Assembly (NCBI GenBank): GCA_963706555.1 | Contig: OY970164.1 | Location: 2,418,001 to 2,482,000, forward strand | Reading direction: 5' to 3' | DNA length: 64,000 nucleotides | From: Bog-473 sp963706555 | GTDB taxonomy: Bacteria > Actinomycetota > Acidimicrobiia > Acidimicrobiales > RAAP-2 | Shown here: one piece after another, positions 17,767 through 26,059 of the stretch | How positions within the stretch are numbered: position 1 is the stretch's first letter | How the letters are laid out: every line of letters starts with the position of its first letter | Notes under the pieces: model-generated | What the model saw: only the letters and a program-made list of their open reading frames with translations | What the model was told of the DNA's origin: nothing | Databases searched by the model: none | Position numbers and translations under genes: made by a program

Positions 17767-19290
17767 TCACACGCACTTTCTCCAGAGCGCCAGAATGTGA
17801 TCATTGGGGCTCTCCTTCATCTCAGATTCCATGTCGAAGACCATGGTGGGTCGTGCGTCGGACCTACACGGTGGCCATTCCGGCAATCCGTCTGCCGAGG
17901 GAGACCCGTCTCGTGCGAAGCTGACCCAGGCTTCCTGGACGCGTGCGGCGAGCCCGTCCGTCTCTGACCGAGGCCGCCCGAGAAAGTCGGCGGCTCCCGG
18001 AGCATCAAATGTGTTGAACACAAAGGGTATCTCCACGGTGTGTGCCGACCCGTAAATACCGCCACATGCTCCCGAGCTCCAGTTGAAGAGATAGGTCCAG
18101 GTCGGCGCCAGATTCTTGACTCGCTTATCGATGAAGCTGGCCGTCGGCAACCCGAAGATGCGGTCCGAGGCGACGGCATCCCAAACGTCATCCGGCGTGG
18201 CATCGGGGTACCTCGATCGATACGCGGCAAGGACGTCATCACTGAGGGGGCCACACAACGCCGCAAGATGATCCGCAAGCTGCTGCAGGTCCAGGCCCGG
18301 CCGTTCCGGGAAGAGCACCCTCATGATTCGCATTTCGTCTCGGGTCGTCCCGATGAGCACGGGCACTCTCGAAGTGGCTCCAGTTTCCATCGGGTCGCCA
18401 TGAACGACCACACCGTCCATGACCGGGGACCATGGGAATGCCCCATCGTCGCCGGTCGAGATGGCCATTTTTCGTTGTGCTATCTGCGCGGCGACGTTGA
18501 GGATGTCTTCCGCCGCCAGCGTCTTCAAGCTCGCCAATCCGGCGTCATCGCGGCTGAGTTGGAGTTCGGCAAACAAATCGTTGGTGGTGTTTGCCGCTCC
18601 CTCCGCAGGTTGCGCCACCGGCGTGCCGCTCTGGAGGATCGCCCGATGGAATTTGCCTTCGGCCGCAGGCGTCGCCAACAGAGTTCCGGTACTCATGGCC
18701 CCGGCGGACTCACCCACGATACATACCCGGTCCGGGTCGCCTCCGAATGCCGCGATGTTCTCCTGAATCCACGACAACGCCGCAACTTGGTCGAGCAGTC
18801 CCAAGTTGCCGGATTTTTCGTAGAGCCCGCCCCCGAATTCCGCCAGTGAGAGATAGCCGAAGACGCCGAGTCGATAGTTGATCGTGACGATGACGACGTC
18901 GCCGCGTGCGGCCAGAGAAGATCCGTCGTACCAGGGAATGGCCCCTGAGCCATTGATGAACGATCCTCCGTGAATCCACACCATCACCGGAGGCGCAGGT
19001 GCGGGGTTCCCGGACACGTCGGGGGTCCAGATGTTCAAAGAGAGGCAGTCCTCCGACATGATGGTCGGAAGTCCCCGCTCGGTCTCCAGCACCGTCGGAA
19101 TCTGCATGGCAACGGGTCCGAAGGAGGTCGCATCGCGCACCCCGGCCCAGGTGTCCGGAGGCTCGGGCGGCATGAACCTCCTCGGGCCGACTGGAGGTCG
19201 TGCGAAGGGGACACCTCGAAACACGCAATACTCCGGGTGTCGCTCACCCCGTAGCGCGCCTTGCCGAGTGTGTCCGATGACCTCATCCAT
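17767..19290 (-). CDS. Type-B carboxylesterase
   Basis: A 507-residue alpha/beta hydrolase of the carboxylesterase/cholinesterase family. Marks in order: FRGVPFARPPVGPRRF (22-39), EDCLSLNIWTP (80-90), oxyanion loop WIHGGSF from 105, the nucleophile elbow GESAGAMS with Ser195, the acid region GTTRDEM, and the family His motif SAHTVEIPFVF. No signal peptide is seen, so it is cytoplasmic and could hydrolyse imported esters. Length is normal. It leads a two-gene leftward unit with the VOC-like gene and has a palindromic site 74-87 bp before its start. Confidence 0.9.
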   Translation of the reverse strand: MDEVIGHTRQGALRGERHPEYCVFRGVPFARPPVGPRRFMPPEPPDTWAGVRDATSFGPVAMQIPTVLETERGLPTIMSEDCLSLNIWTPDVSGNPAPAPPVMVWIHGGSFINGSGAIPWYDGSSLAARGDVVIVTINYRLGVFGYLSLAEFGGGLYEKSGNLGLLDQVAALSWIQENIAAFGGDPDRVCIVGESAGAMSTGTLLATPAAEGKFHRAILQSGTPVAQPAEGAANTTNDLFAELQLSRDDAGLASLKTLAAEDILNVAAQIAQRKMAISTGDDGAFPWSPVMDGVVVHGDPMETGATSRVPVLIGTTRDEMRIMRVLFPERPGLDLQQLADHLAALCGPLSDDVLAAYRSRYPDATPDDVWDAVASDRIFGLPTASFIDKRVKNLAPTWTYLFNWSSGACGGIYGSAHTVEIPFVFNTFDAPGAADFLGRPRSETDGLAARVQEAWVSFARDGSPSADGLPEWPPCRSDARPTMVFDMESEMKESPNDHILALWRKCV

Positions 19291-19363
19291 TGTTCCCCCT
19301 CAATGGCCGTCTGCACTGATATTCCGCGACTTCTTTACCATATGCACCCATTCCCGACAGCAC

Positions 19364-19377
19364 TGACCGGCTGGTCA
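19364..19377. promoter_or_regulatory. Operator candidate upstream of the carboxylesterase gene
   Basis: TGACC-GGCT-GGTCA is a perfect palindrome of 5-bp arms. On the minus strand its right arm lies inside TTGACC, which matches a -35 box for the leftward esterase gene. TetR-family regulators often use sites of this form; no specific regulator can be assigned. Confidence 0.4.
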
Positions 19378-19428
19378 AGGTTGGTGGACTGTCGCGGGGG
19401 TACAGTTCCGCACCGGGACAGCAGGGAC

Positions 19429-20652
19429 CTACGCGCGAGTGAGCTCGCGGGCGTTCTGATACATGATACGGCGCTGGTCCTCGATCGAAAAGTTAGCGAC
19501 GTTCTCGAAGAAGTCCTTGGGTTGCGAATAACCCTCTCCGTGTGGCCAGTCCGATCCGAACAGGATCCGTTCCACTGGCAGGTGTCGGGCCAGCTCGTCC
19601 ACGCTCTCCTCCACGAACGGAGCTACCCAACAGTGCTCGATGAACGTCTCTTTTGGCGAGGGCCGGTACTCGCCGCCGTGGCCGAGGTACTCCAACGCGT
19701 GGAAAAGTGGGGGCACCCATGCGGAGCCATTCTCGATGAAGGCAACCTTCAGCCGTGGAAACCTCTCGAAGAGCCGTTGGGCGACCAGAAAGTAGGCGAA
19801 GTCGTGGACGCTCCGATGCTTCATGAGCGCTCCGATTGCCGTGCCGCTTCCCATCATCTTCATGTTGTCGCCGGTCGCCCTCACCTCGATCGGGTTCGCT
19901 TCTCCCCATACCCGGCTCAAGAGTGCGTACATTTCGCCGTACGTGTTGTCCGAGCCGTCATGGGAGGACACCACGACGCCGGACTCCTGGGCGAGCCCCC
20001 AGAAGCGGTCGAACATCGGGTCCGCCGGAGAGCGAAAGCCATCAGCGGTAATGCACGAACCGTGGCGGATGGCGATGACCCGGGCACCGTGATCCAGGCA
20101 CCACTCGAGCTCCTCGGTCGCCCTGTCCGGGTCTGAAAGGTTCAGGAACGGCACACCGAAGATCCGGTCCTCGTAGGCAAAGCCCCAGTCTTCTTCGATC
20201 CAGCGGTTGAACGCCCGCATGATCTCGATGGTTGCCTCGACGTCGGTGTCGAGCATCGGCGCCTCGAGGACGACCCCTTGCGAGGGAAACAACCAAAGGC
20301 CCTCCACTCCCTGCTCGTCCATCACCTTCAATCGCTGCTCACGGTTGTACCACTCGGGATGCGCTGAAGGGGCGACATTGAATGAGGCAGCGAAATCCTC
20401 CCGGGAAAGCTTTCCCACGAAGTAGTCCATGAAGGATCCCGGCGCGGGTCGCGGGTGGACATCGGCAGGGCCCGGCAGCCACTCGAAGACCTCACCGTCC
20501 AGGACGTACCGCTGAAGGCCGTCGACTTCCTTCACCTGGACTCCGCGGTCGGCAAATTTCGGGTCACGATGCCGCGTGAACGCGTCGCTCGTCTCCCAAT
20601 AGTGATTGTCGGCGTCAAAGATCGTCGTGATCGCTTCGCTTCCGGTGGTCAT
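19429..20652 (-). CDS. Amidohydrolase-2 family protein (module copy A)
   Basis: A 407-residue TIM-barrel hydrolase of the amidohydrolase-2 (ACMSD-like) family. The N-terminal metal motif reads IFDADNHYWE (about residues 10-19), a variant of D-x-H-x-H/E. Later marks are WLFPSQG, FAYEDRIFGVPFLNLSD, FIENGSAWVP and the C-terminal catalytic GSDWPHGEG at about 366. ATG 20652 is chosen because GGGAGGA lies just before it; an upstream ATG at 20674 is weaker. Its start is 10 bp from the end of the deacylase-like gene 20663-22390, so they are one transcript. Substrate unknown; such proteins act as decarboxylases or C-C or amide hydrolases on aromatic or alicyclic compounds. It is a clear paralogue of 22438-23658. 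Confidence 0.85.
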   Translation of the reverse strand: MTTGSEAITTIFDADNHYWETSDAFTRHRDPKFADRGVQVKEVDGLQRYVLDGEVFEWLPGPADVHPRPAPGSFMDYFVGKLSREDFAASFNVAPSAHPEWYNREQRLKVMDEQGVEGLWLFPSQGVVLEAPMLDTDVEATIEIMRAFNRWIEEDWGFAYEDRIFGVPFLNLSDPDRATEELEWCLDHGARVIAIRHGSCITADGFRSPADPMFDRFWGLAQESGVVVSSHDGSDNTYGEMYALLSRVWGEANPIEVRATGDNMKMMGSGTAIGALMKHRSVHDFAYFLVAQRLFERFPRLKVAFIENGSAWVPPLFHALEYLGHGGEYRPSPKETFIEHCWVAPFVEESVDELARHLPVERILFGSDWPHGEGYSQPKDFFENVANFSIEDQRRIMYQNARELTRA

Positions 20653-20662
20653 GTCGTCCTCC

Positions 20663-22390
20663 CTATTCGCTGCCATGTCGCAGCAGGCAACCTGGGATTG
20701 CCTCGGTGCATTCGCCGTCGATGAATGTGGTCTGGCCGTTGACGATGATGCGGTCGTAGCCCTTGGCCTTCTGGACGAGTCGCCATTCCCCGGCCGGGTA
20801 GTCGTAGAGCCGTTCCTGCGGTAGTGCATCGAGAGTGTCGGGGTCATAGATGATGACGTCGGCCGCCTTCCCCTCGGTGAGGTGGCCACGGTCCTTCATG
20901 CCCACGGCCATGGCCGGGTAGGCCGAGAGCCGCCAGTGGGCCTCCTCGCTCGACATGATGTCGTTGTCGCGCACCCAGTGTGCGAGCAATTCGGTGGCGA
21001 ACCGCGCTGTGGTCACGAATTTCGTGTGGGCGCCCCCGTCACTGATGCCGGGCAACGCCATTGACGATGTGCCCACTTCTTTCACTGCCTGGGGGTCCAT
21101 CTCGATGGTCGTCGTGCCGAACCCGACGTTGAGGTTGCCGGCGACGGCTATGTCGAGCATGGCGTCGAGGAGATCCTTGTCCTCCCGGGCCGCGATCTCC
21201 CCAATCGTGAATCCCTCGTAGCGCTCCTTGAGCTGGAGAGCGTTCGGCGCATCGCTGGATATCCAGTTCACCGTGATCTCGTTCAACCGGTAACCGGCGG
21301 CACCGAAGCCACCACCGAGTAGGTCGATCGCCTCCTTCAATGCCGGGCGGCGACCCGGGTCGCCGAACTTGGCGATCTTCTCTTCGAGCGTCCCGAGGCT
21401 GGCCTCCATCCAGGCGGGGAAGATATCCATGAGGTTGTAATCCTCCAGGACGATCTCCGACTTGAAGCGCACGATCTGTGCGGATGCGAAGACCCGTGCG
21501 CCCTCTTCCTGATTCAGTTCGTCCAGCCGAGCGATGGTGTCGAGGTGCGGGTAGCGGGCCTCGCCGTGCTGATTGACCGAACCAGTGGGCGCCAGAGCGT
21601 TCCAGATGATCGGTCGCCCGCTTTCTCGTGCGATCAATCCTGCGATCTCGAGGCTCCCCGTGATCTGTGTCGTGCCACGACCGATCTTTCGGAGGACCCG
21701 TGAGAATGCGATGATTTCTCGCTCCGTCATCTGGTCTGTGACCATCGGCGTGCCGTCGTAGTCGCGCTGCACGTTGCCGATGTCGCCGGAGATCTGCGAG
21801 CTCCAGCCGCATCCACCGGCCTCCATGGCGACGCCGACCAGCCGACACATCTCGTCGAGCTCCTCATCCGAGGCGCGGAACTCCTTGGCCTTGTCGACGC
21901 CAACGACGTAGGTGTACAGCGGTGCCAGCGGCACCAGCGACATCACATTCACGCCTTTTGGTGTCCGATCGACGCTGTCGAGGAACTCCGGGAATGTCTC
22001 CCAGTCCCACGGCATGCCGGCACGCATCGTCTTCAGAGGCACCGCCTCATTGCGGGACAGGCTGAGCATCGTCCGGTCCTGGTCCTGCGGCCGGCATGGC
22101 GCGAATCCAAATCCACAATTGCCGATCACCACGCTGGTGACGCCGTGCCAGCCCGACATCGTGCACCACGGGTCCCAGAAGAGCTGGCTGTCGTAGTGGG
22201 TGTGCAGGTCGACCACTCCGGGAGCCACGATCTTGCCTGACGCGTCGACAACCTCGGTCCCCTCGGACGCGTCGACAGAGCCGATCATGGCGATCTTTCC
22301 GTCCTTGATGGCCACGTCGCCTTTGAACCGCGGCGTCCGGAGCCCGTCGATGATTGTGCCCGCCTTGATCACAATGTCATATGTCGACAA
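20663..22390 (-). CDS. N-acyl-D-amino-acid-deacylase-like amidohydrolase-3 (module copy A)
   Basis: A 575-residue cytoplasmic protein of the D-aminoacylase/dihydroorotase-like family. Visible are the small beta-sandwich start (YDIVIKAGTIIDGLRTPRFK), the metal motif VVDLHTHYDSQLFWDPW near residues 58-74, the GNCGFGFAPC loop whose Cys is a zinc ligand in D-aminoacylase, PWDWETFPEFLDSV, and the catalytic Asp region GISDGGAHTKF. The C-terminal sandwich ends IIVNGQTTFIDG. In contrast to the deacylases at 39363 and 62123 it lacks the H-x-x-x-GHPVPSR segment; the corresponding part reads DYDGTPMVTD, shared only with copy B, so copies A and B form their own subfamily. The real substrate may not be an N-acyl-D-amino acid. 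Confidence 0.87.
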   Translation of the reverse strand: MSTYDIVIKAGTIIDGLRTPRFKGDVAIKDGKIAMIGSVDASEGTEVVDASGKIVAPGVVDLHTHYDSQLFWDPWCTMSGWHGVTSVVIGNCGFGFAPCRPQDQDRTMLSLSRNEAVPLKTMRAGMPWDWETFPEFLDSVDRTPKGVNVMSLVPLAPLYTYVVGVDKAKEFRASDEELDEMCRLVGVAMEAGGCGWSSQISGDIGNVQRDYDGTPMVTDQMTEREIIAFSRVLRKIGRGTTQITGSLEIAGLIARESGRPIIWNALAPTGSVNQHGEARYPHLDTIARLDELNQEEGARVFASAQIVRFKSEIVLEDYNLMDIFPAWMEASLGTLEEKIAKFGDPGRRPALKEAIDLLGGGFGAAGYRLNEITVNWISSDAPNALQLKERYEGFTIGEIAAREDKDLLDAMLDIAVAGNLNVGFGTTTIEMDPQAVKEVGTSSMALPGISDGGAHTKFVTTARFATELLAHWVRDNDIMSSEEAHWRLSAYPAMAVGMKDRGHLTEGKAADVIIYDPDTLDALPQERLYDYPAGEWRLVQKAKGYDRIIVNGQTTFIDGECTEAIPGCLLRHGSE

Positions 22391-22437
22391 TGTTCCCCCT
22401 TCTCTGTGATGGATGACCTGGATCGGGACCTTGCCTC

Positions 22438-23658
22438 TTAGGTGAAGGTCAATTCCCGAGCGTTCTCAACCATGATTTTGCGCTGATCCTCGTCAGAGAA
22501 CGATGCCACGTTGGCAAAGAAGTCCCTGGGTTGGGCGAGCCCCTCGGCGTGCGGCCAGTCCGATCCGAAGAGGATCCGGTCGACCGGCAGGTACTGGGCC
22601 AGCTTCGCCACGTCGTCCTCGACGAACGGCGCCACCCAACAGTGCTCGATGAACTGATCAACGGGATTTGACGTGAACATCCCGGGGTTCTGACCGGCCA
22701 GCATTTCGAGTGAGTGGAGGAGGCGAGGCACCCAGTCCGCGCCATTCTCGATGTAGGCCACTCGAAGGCGAGGGAAACGCTCGAACAGCTTGTGGGCCAC
22801 CAGGACGGTGGCGAAGTCCTCGATGAGGCGGTGTTTCATGAGTTGCGCCGTCAACGACGCCCAGCCGCCTGCTGCGTCGGTGCCTTCCAGGATCGATTGC
22901 CCACCGGCGAGTCCCCACGTTCGGGCCACCGCCTCCGCGACGTCGACGTAACCGTCTTCGAAACCGGCATGCGCCGTCACTACGACGCCAGCTTCCTGCA
23001 CCCTGGCCCAGAACGGGTCGAAGACCGGGTCGGCCGGAGAGCGGAGCCCGTCGGCAGTGAAGGCTGGGCCGTTGCGGATCGTGATCACGCGGGCGCCATG
23101 ATCCACGCACCACTCGAATTCGCGCACGGCCAAGTCCAGGTCCGAGAGCGTGAGGAATGGCACTCCAAAGATCCGGTCCTCGTACGCGAAGCCCCAATCG
23201 TCTTCGAGCCACCGATTGAAGGCGCGCAGGACTTCGATCGAAGCCTCGATGTCCGGCTGCATCGGACCCTCCATGCAGACGCCCTGTGAGGGGAACAACC
23301 ATGCCGCCTCGACACCCTGACGATCCATGCACTGCAGACGGGCATCGCGGTTGAACCACTCGGGATGCTCGCTCGGCGTCTCACAAGCGAGCTCGTTGCC
23401 CACTCGTGCCTTGCTGCTTCTTCCTTGAAAATATTCGTAGAGCGCTCCGGGACGGGGGCGTGCATGCAGATCACCCGGACCAGGGATGATCGGGTGGGCG
23501 CGCTCTCCGAAGTAGTAGCGGAGCTGTCCGTCCACTTCCTTGAGCTGCACGCCCCGGTCCTTGAACTTGGGATCGCGGTACCGCGTGAAGGCGTCGCTCG
23601 GCTCCCAGTAGTGGTTGTCAGCATCGAATATCGTAGAAATCTCCGGGGCGGGGGCCAT
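22438..23658 (-). CDS. Amidohydrolase-2 family protein (module copy B)
   Basis: A 406-residue paralogue of the protein at 19429-20652, colinear over its length: IFDADNHYWEPSDAFTRYRD at the start, WLFPSQG, FAYEDRIFGVPFLTLSD, YIENGADWVP, and GSDWPHAEG near the C-terminus. Where copy A has VVSSHDGSDNTYG this copy has VVTAHAGFEDGYV, so the active-site His is kept but the following loop differs, consistent with altered specificity. It starts 12 bp after the end of deacylase copy B and ends 47 bp before copy A, so all four genes may form one leftward transcript. Confidence 0.85.
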   Translation of the reverse strand: MAPAPEISTIFDADNHYWEPSDAFTRYRDPKFKDRGVQLKEVDGQLRYYFGERAHPIIPGPGDLHARPRPGALYEYFQGRSSKARVGNELACETPSEHPEWFNRDARLQCMDRQGVEAAWLFPSQGVCMEGPMQPDIEASIEVLRAFNRWLEDDWGFAYEDRIFGVPFLTLSDLDLAVREFEWCVDHGARVITIRNGPAFTADGLRSPADPVFDPFWARVQEAGVVVTAHAGFEDGYVDVAEAVARTWGLAGGQSILEGTDAAGGWASLTAQLMKHRLIEDFATVLVAHKLFERFPRLRVAYIENGADWVPRLLHSLEMLAGQNPGMFTSNPVDQFIEHCWVAPFVEDDVAKLAQYLPVDRILFGSDWPHAEGLAQPRDFFANVASFSDEDQRKIMVENARELTFT

Positions 23659-23670
23659 CTCGACTTCCTC

Positions 23671-25395
23671 TCAGTCCGTTCCGTGCCGCAGCAGCTTGCC
23701 GGGCGTGGCCTGGGTGCATGCATCTTCGATGAAGGTTGTTTGGCCGTTGACGATGATGCGGTCATACCCCTTGGCCCTCTGAATAAGACGCCACTCGCCG
23801 GCGGGGTAGTCCCAGACTCGCTCTTGGGGCAGCGAGTCGAGGGTGTTGAAGTCGTAGACGATCACATCAGCCGGTGCCCCTTCGGCCAAGAAGCCCCGCC
23901 CCTTGAGTCCCGCGGCCTGCGCCGGATAGGCGGACAGGCGCCAATGTGCCTGTTCGAGGGACATGATCTCGTGTTCGCGCACCCAGTAGGCGATCAAGTC
24001 GGTTGGGAACCGCGCCGTCGTGACGAACTTGGTGTGCGCCCCCCCATCGCTCACCCCGGGGAGGGCGAACGGCGAGGTGGCGATCTCCTTCATGGATTCA
24101 GGAGGGGTCATCATCATGAGCGTGGCGAAACCGACCTGGAGTTGCCCGGCCACAGCGACGTCGAGGAACGCATCGATCTCGTGCTTGCCTTCACGGGCCG
24201 CCACTTCGCCGATGGTGAATCCCTCGTAGGTGTCCTTGATCTTCCTCGCGTCGGGTACGTCACTGGAGATCCAGTGGATCTTTATCTCGCTCAGGTCGTA
24301 GCCGGCCCCGAAGAGGCCACCACGCGCATCGTGGACTTCCTTCATGGCCCGCCTGCGCTCGGGATCGGCGAACTTGACGAGCTTCTCCTCGACGCTCCCG
24401 AGGCAGGCCTCTTTCCAGCAGGGGATCATGTCGGCCAGGTTGTAATCCTCCAGCGTGAACTCCGAGACAAAGTTCGTCGTCAGCGCCTGGGCGAAGACCC
24501 TCAGGCCCTCCTCTTCGTTGAGGTAGGCAAGTTGCTTCAGCGCATCGCGGGCCGAGTATTCACCCTTCCCGTGTTGGTTGAGAGCGCCGTCCGCCAGCAG
24601 GGCGTTCCAAATGATCGGGCGGCCGCTCTGGCGGGCCATCAGGGCGGCAATTTCAAGAGAGCCCGTGAGTTGGGCGACGCCTCGCCTGAGCGAGCCGAGA
24701 GCCCGTGAGAACGCGGTCACCTCACGGTCGGTCATGCAGTCGGTGACCATCGGGGTCCCGTCGTAATCGAGTTGGACGTTCCCCAATTCACCTGCGACCT
24801 GAGCGCTGAAGCCGCAGGCTCCGGCAGTCATGCCCTCGACGAGGAGCGCGCACATGCGCTCCAGCTGTTCGTCGGTGACCCGGTGGGCCTTCGCGTTGTC
24901 CACACCAGCCACGTAGGCGTAGAGGGGCGCGAGCGGCACAAAGGACATGACGTTGACACCCTTTGGGGTGCGGTCGACGCTGTCGAGGAACTCCGGGAAG
25001 GTGACCCAGTCCCACGGCATACCAGCCTGCATCGTCTTCAGCGGCACAGCCTCGTTGCGCGAGAGCGAGAGCATGGCCCGGTCGCGATCCTCGGGCTTAC
25101 AGGGGGCGAACCCGAAGCCACAGTTGCCGATCACCACACTGGTGACACCGTGCCAGCCCGACATCGTGCACCAGGGATCCCAGAACACCTGGCTGTCGTA
25201 GTGAGTGTGGAGGTCGACCACCCCCGGGGCGACAATCTTCCCAGAGGCGTCGACCACCTCCTTACCCTCGGAGGAGCTGATGCGACCGATCTGCTCGATC
25301 TTGCCGTCCCGAATCCCTACATCCGCCTTGTACCGCGGCGTCTGGAGTCCGTCGAGAACAGTTCCGCCCTTGAGCACCAAGTCGAATTGCGACAT
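23671..25395 (-). CDS. N-acyl-D-amino-acid-deacylase-like amidohydrolase-3 (module copy B)
   Basis: A 574-residue protein starting MSQFDLVLKGGTVLDGLQTP. ATG 25395 follows GGAGGAC; a longer open frame upstream is not needed. It keeps HTHYDSQVFWDPW, GNCGFGFAPC, PWDWVTFPEFLDSVDRTPKG, GVSDGGAHTKF and the C-terminal ending IIVNGQTTF, all shared with copy A including the DYDGTPMVTD variant. It is the first gene of the four-gene leftward unit. The promoter region upstream, shared with the rightward gene at 25669, contains the 22-bp palindrome (25499-25520), which suggests that this module is regulated with the importer (inference). Confidence 0.87.
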   Translation of the reverse strand: MSQFDLVLKGGTVLDGLQTPRYKADVGIRDGKIEQIGRISSSEGKEVVDASGKIVAPGVVDLHTHYDSQVFWDPWCTMSGWHGVTSVVIGNCGFGFAPCKPEDRDRAMLSLSRNEAVPLKTMQAGMPWDWVTFPEFLDSVDRTPKGVNVMSFVPLAPLYAYVAGVDNAKAHRVTDEQLERMCALLVEGMTAGACGFSAQVAGELGNVQLDYDGTPMVTDCMTDREVTAFSRALGSLRRGVAQLTGSLEIAALMARQSGRPIIWNALLADGALNQHGKGEYSARDALKQLAYLNEEEGLRVFAQALTTNFVSEFTLEDYNLADMIPCWKEACLGSVEEKLVKFADPERRRAMKEVHDARGGLFGAGYDLSEIKIHWISSDVPDARKIKDTYEGFTIGEVAAREGKHEIDAFLDVAVAGQLQVGFATLMMMTPPESMKEIATSPFALPGVSDGGAHTKFVTTARFPTDLIAYWVREHEIMSLEQAHWRLSAYPAQAAGLKGRGFLAEGAPADVIVYDFNTLDSLPQERVWDYPAGEWRLIQRAKGYDRIIVNGQTTFIEDACTQATPGKLLRHGTD

Positions 25396-25498
25396 GCCAA
25401 AGTCCTCCCCTTGTACCCCGCTGGACGGGATGCGCCCGGACGGGCGACCACAGCAAACCACGGAGTTCCGGAGACCTCCACTGGAGCCGAAGCTTACT

Positions 25499-25520
25499 AC
25501 TTGTTGGGCGATCAGCAAAT
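25499..25520. promoter_or_regulatory. Operator candidate, recurrent 22-bp palindrome (site 4)
   Basis: ACTTGT (25499-25504) and GCAAAT (25515-25520) with a 10-nt spacer match the sites at 853, 4248 and 6958 except for the last base of the left half-site and the fifth base of the right one. It sits in the divergent region 103 bp from the deacylase start at 25395 and 148 bp from the start at 25669, so it could control both directions. Confidence 0.45.
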
Positions 25521-25668
25521 GGTAGATTGGCAAAGTGCCTGGTCACGGAGCAGGCCGCAGCGGCCAGGGATCCCCCGCCCGGTCCCACGGCGCCGAGCGG
25601 TGCCCACGGGGTGACGCGCAGTACTCAGATGGCGCCAGCGCCAGAGCGAAGGGGAGTGCCGCAAAGTG

Positions 25669-26058
25669 ATGAACGAGGGGATGGAGGCGGCAAACCTTGT
25701 CGTCGTCAAGCAGCTTTGTTCAGAATGGCCAGTGCTCACACGAGAGAGCTTCCACGAACTCCTTGCGCCGGAATGCCTCTATGTCAATGTTCCGTGGCCG
25801 AACCATCCCCGCATCGGGCCTGACCGAGCGTATGACGCGCTGAGCCGGTATCGGAACGGGTGGCATGTCGAACTGCGCATTCTCCACGTCGTCGCGGAGG
25901 GGGACGTCGTGCTCGCTGAACGGCTCGAGCGTTTTCAAAAGCCGGGCGACACCACGATCCACGATCTGTACGTGATGGGTGCGTTCGAATTGAGAAACGG
26001 CAAGATAGAGAAGTGGCGTGACTACTTCGATTCGAAGCACGTCGAGCCGTTCCTCTAG
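25669..26058 (+). CDS. Limonene-1,2-epoxide-hydrolase-like (NTF2-fold) protein
   Basis: A 129-residue NTF2-fold protein. The C-terminal part VMGAFELRNGKIEKWRDYFD is the most characteristic segment of limonene-1,2-epoxide hydrolases, whose Arg-Asp-Asp active site opens epoxides with water. Arg and the WRD Asp are visible (AERLERF and WRDYFD), but the middle Asp of the ER-x-D motif is Glu here, a conservative change that might alter activity. ATG 25669 follows GGGGAG; GTG 25666 directly before it is an alternative. It is divergent from the deacylase module and converges on the phosphotransferase with 1 bp between stops once that gene's frameshift is corrected. A non-catalytic SnoaL-like role is possible. 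Confidence 0.72.
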   Translation: MNEGMEAANLVVVKQLCSEWPVLTRESFHELLAPECLYVNVPWPNHPRIGPDRAYDALSRYRNGWHVELRILHVVAEGDVVLAERLERFQKPGDTTIHDLYVMGAFELRNGKIEKWRDYFDSKHVEPFL

Positions 26059-26059
26059 G

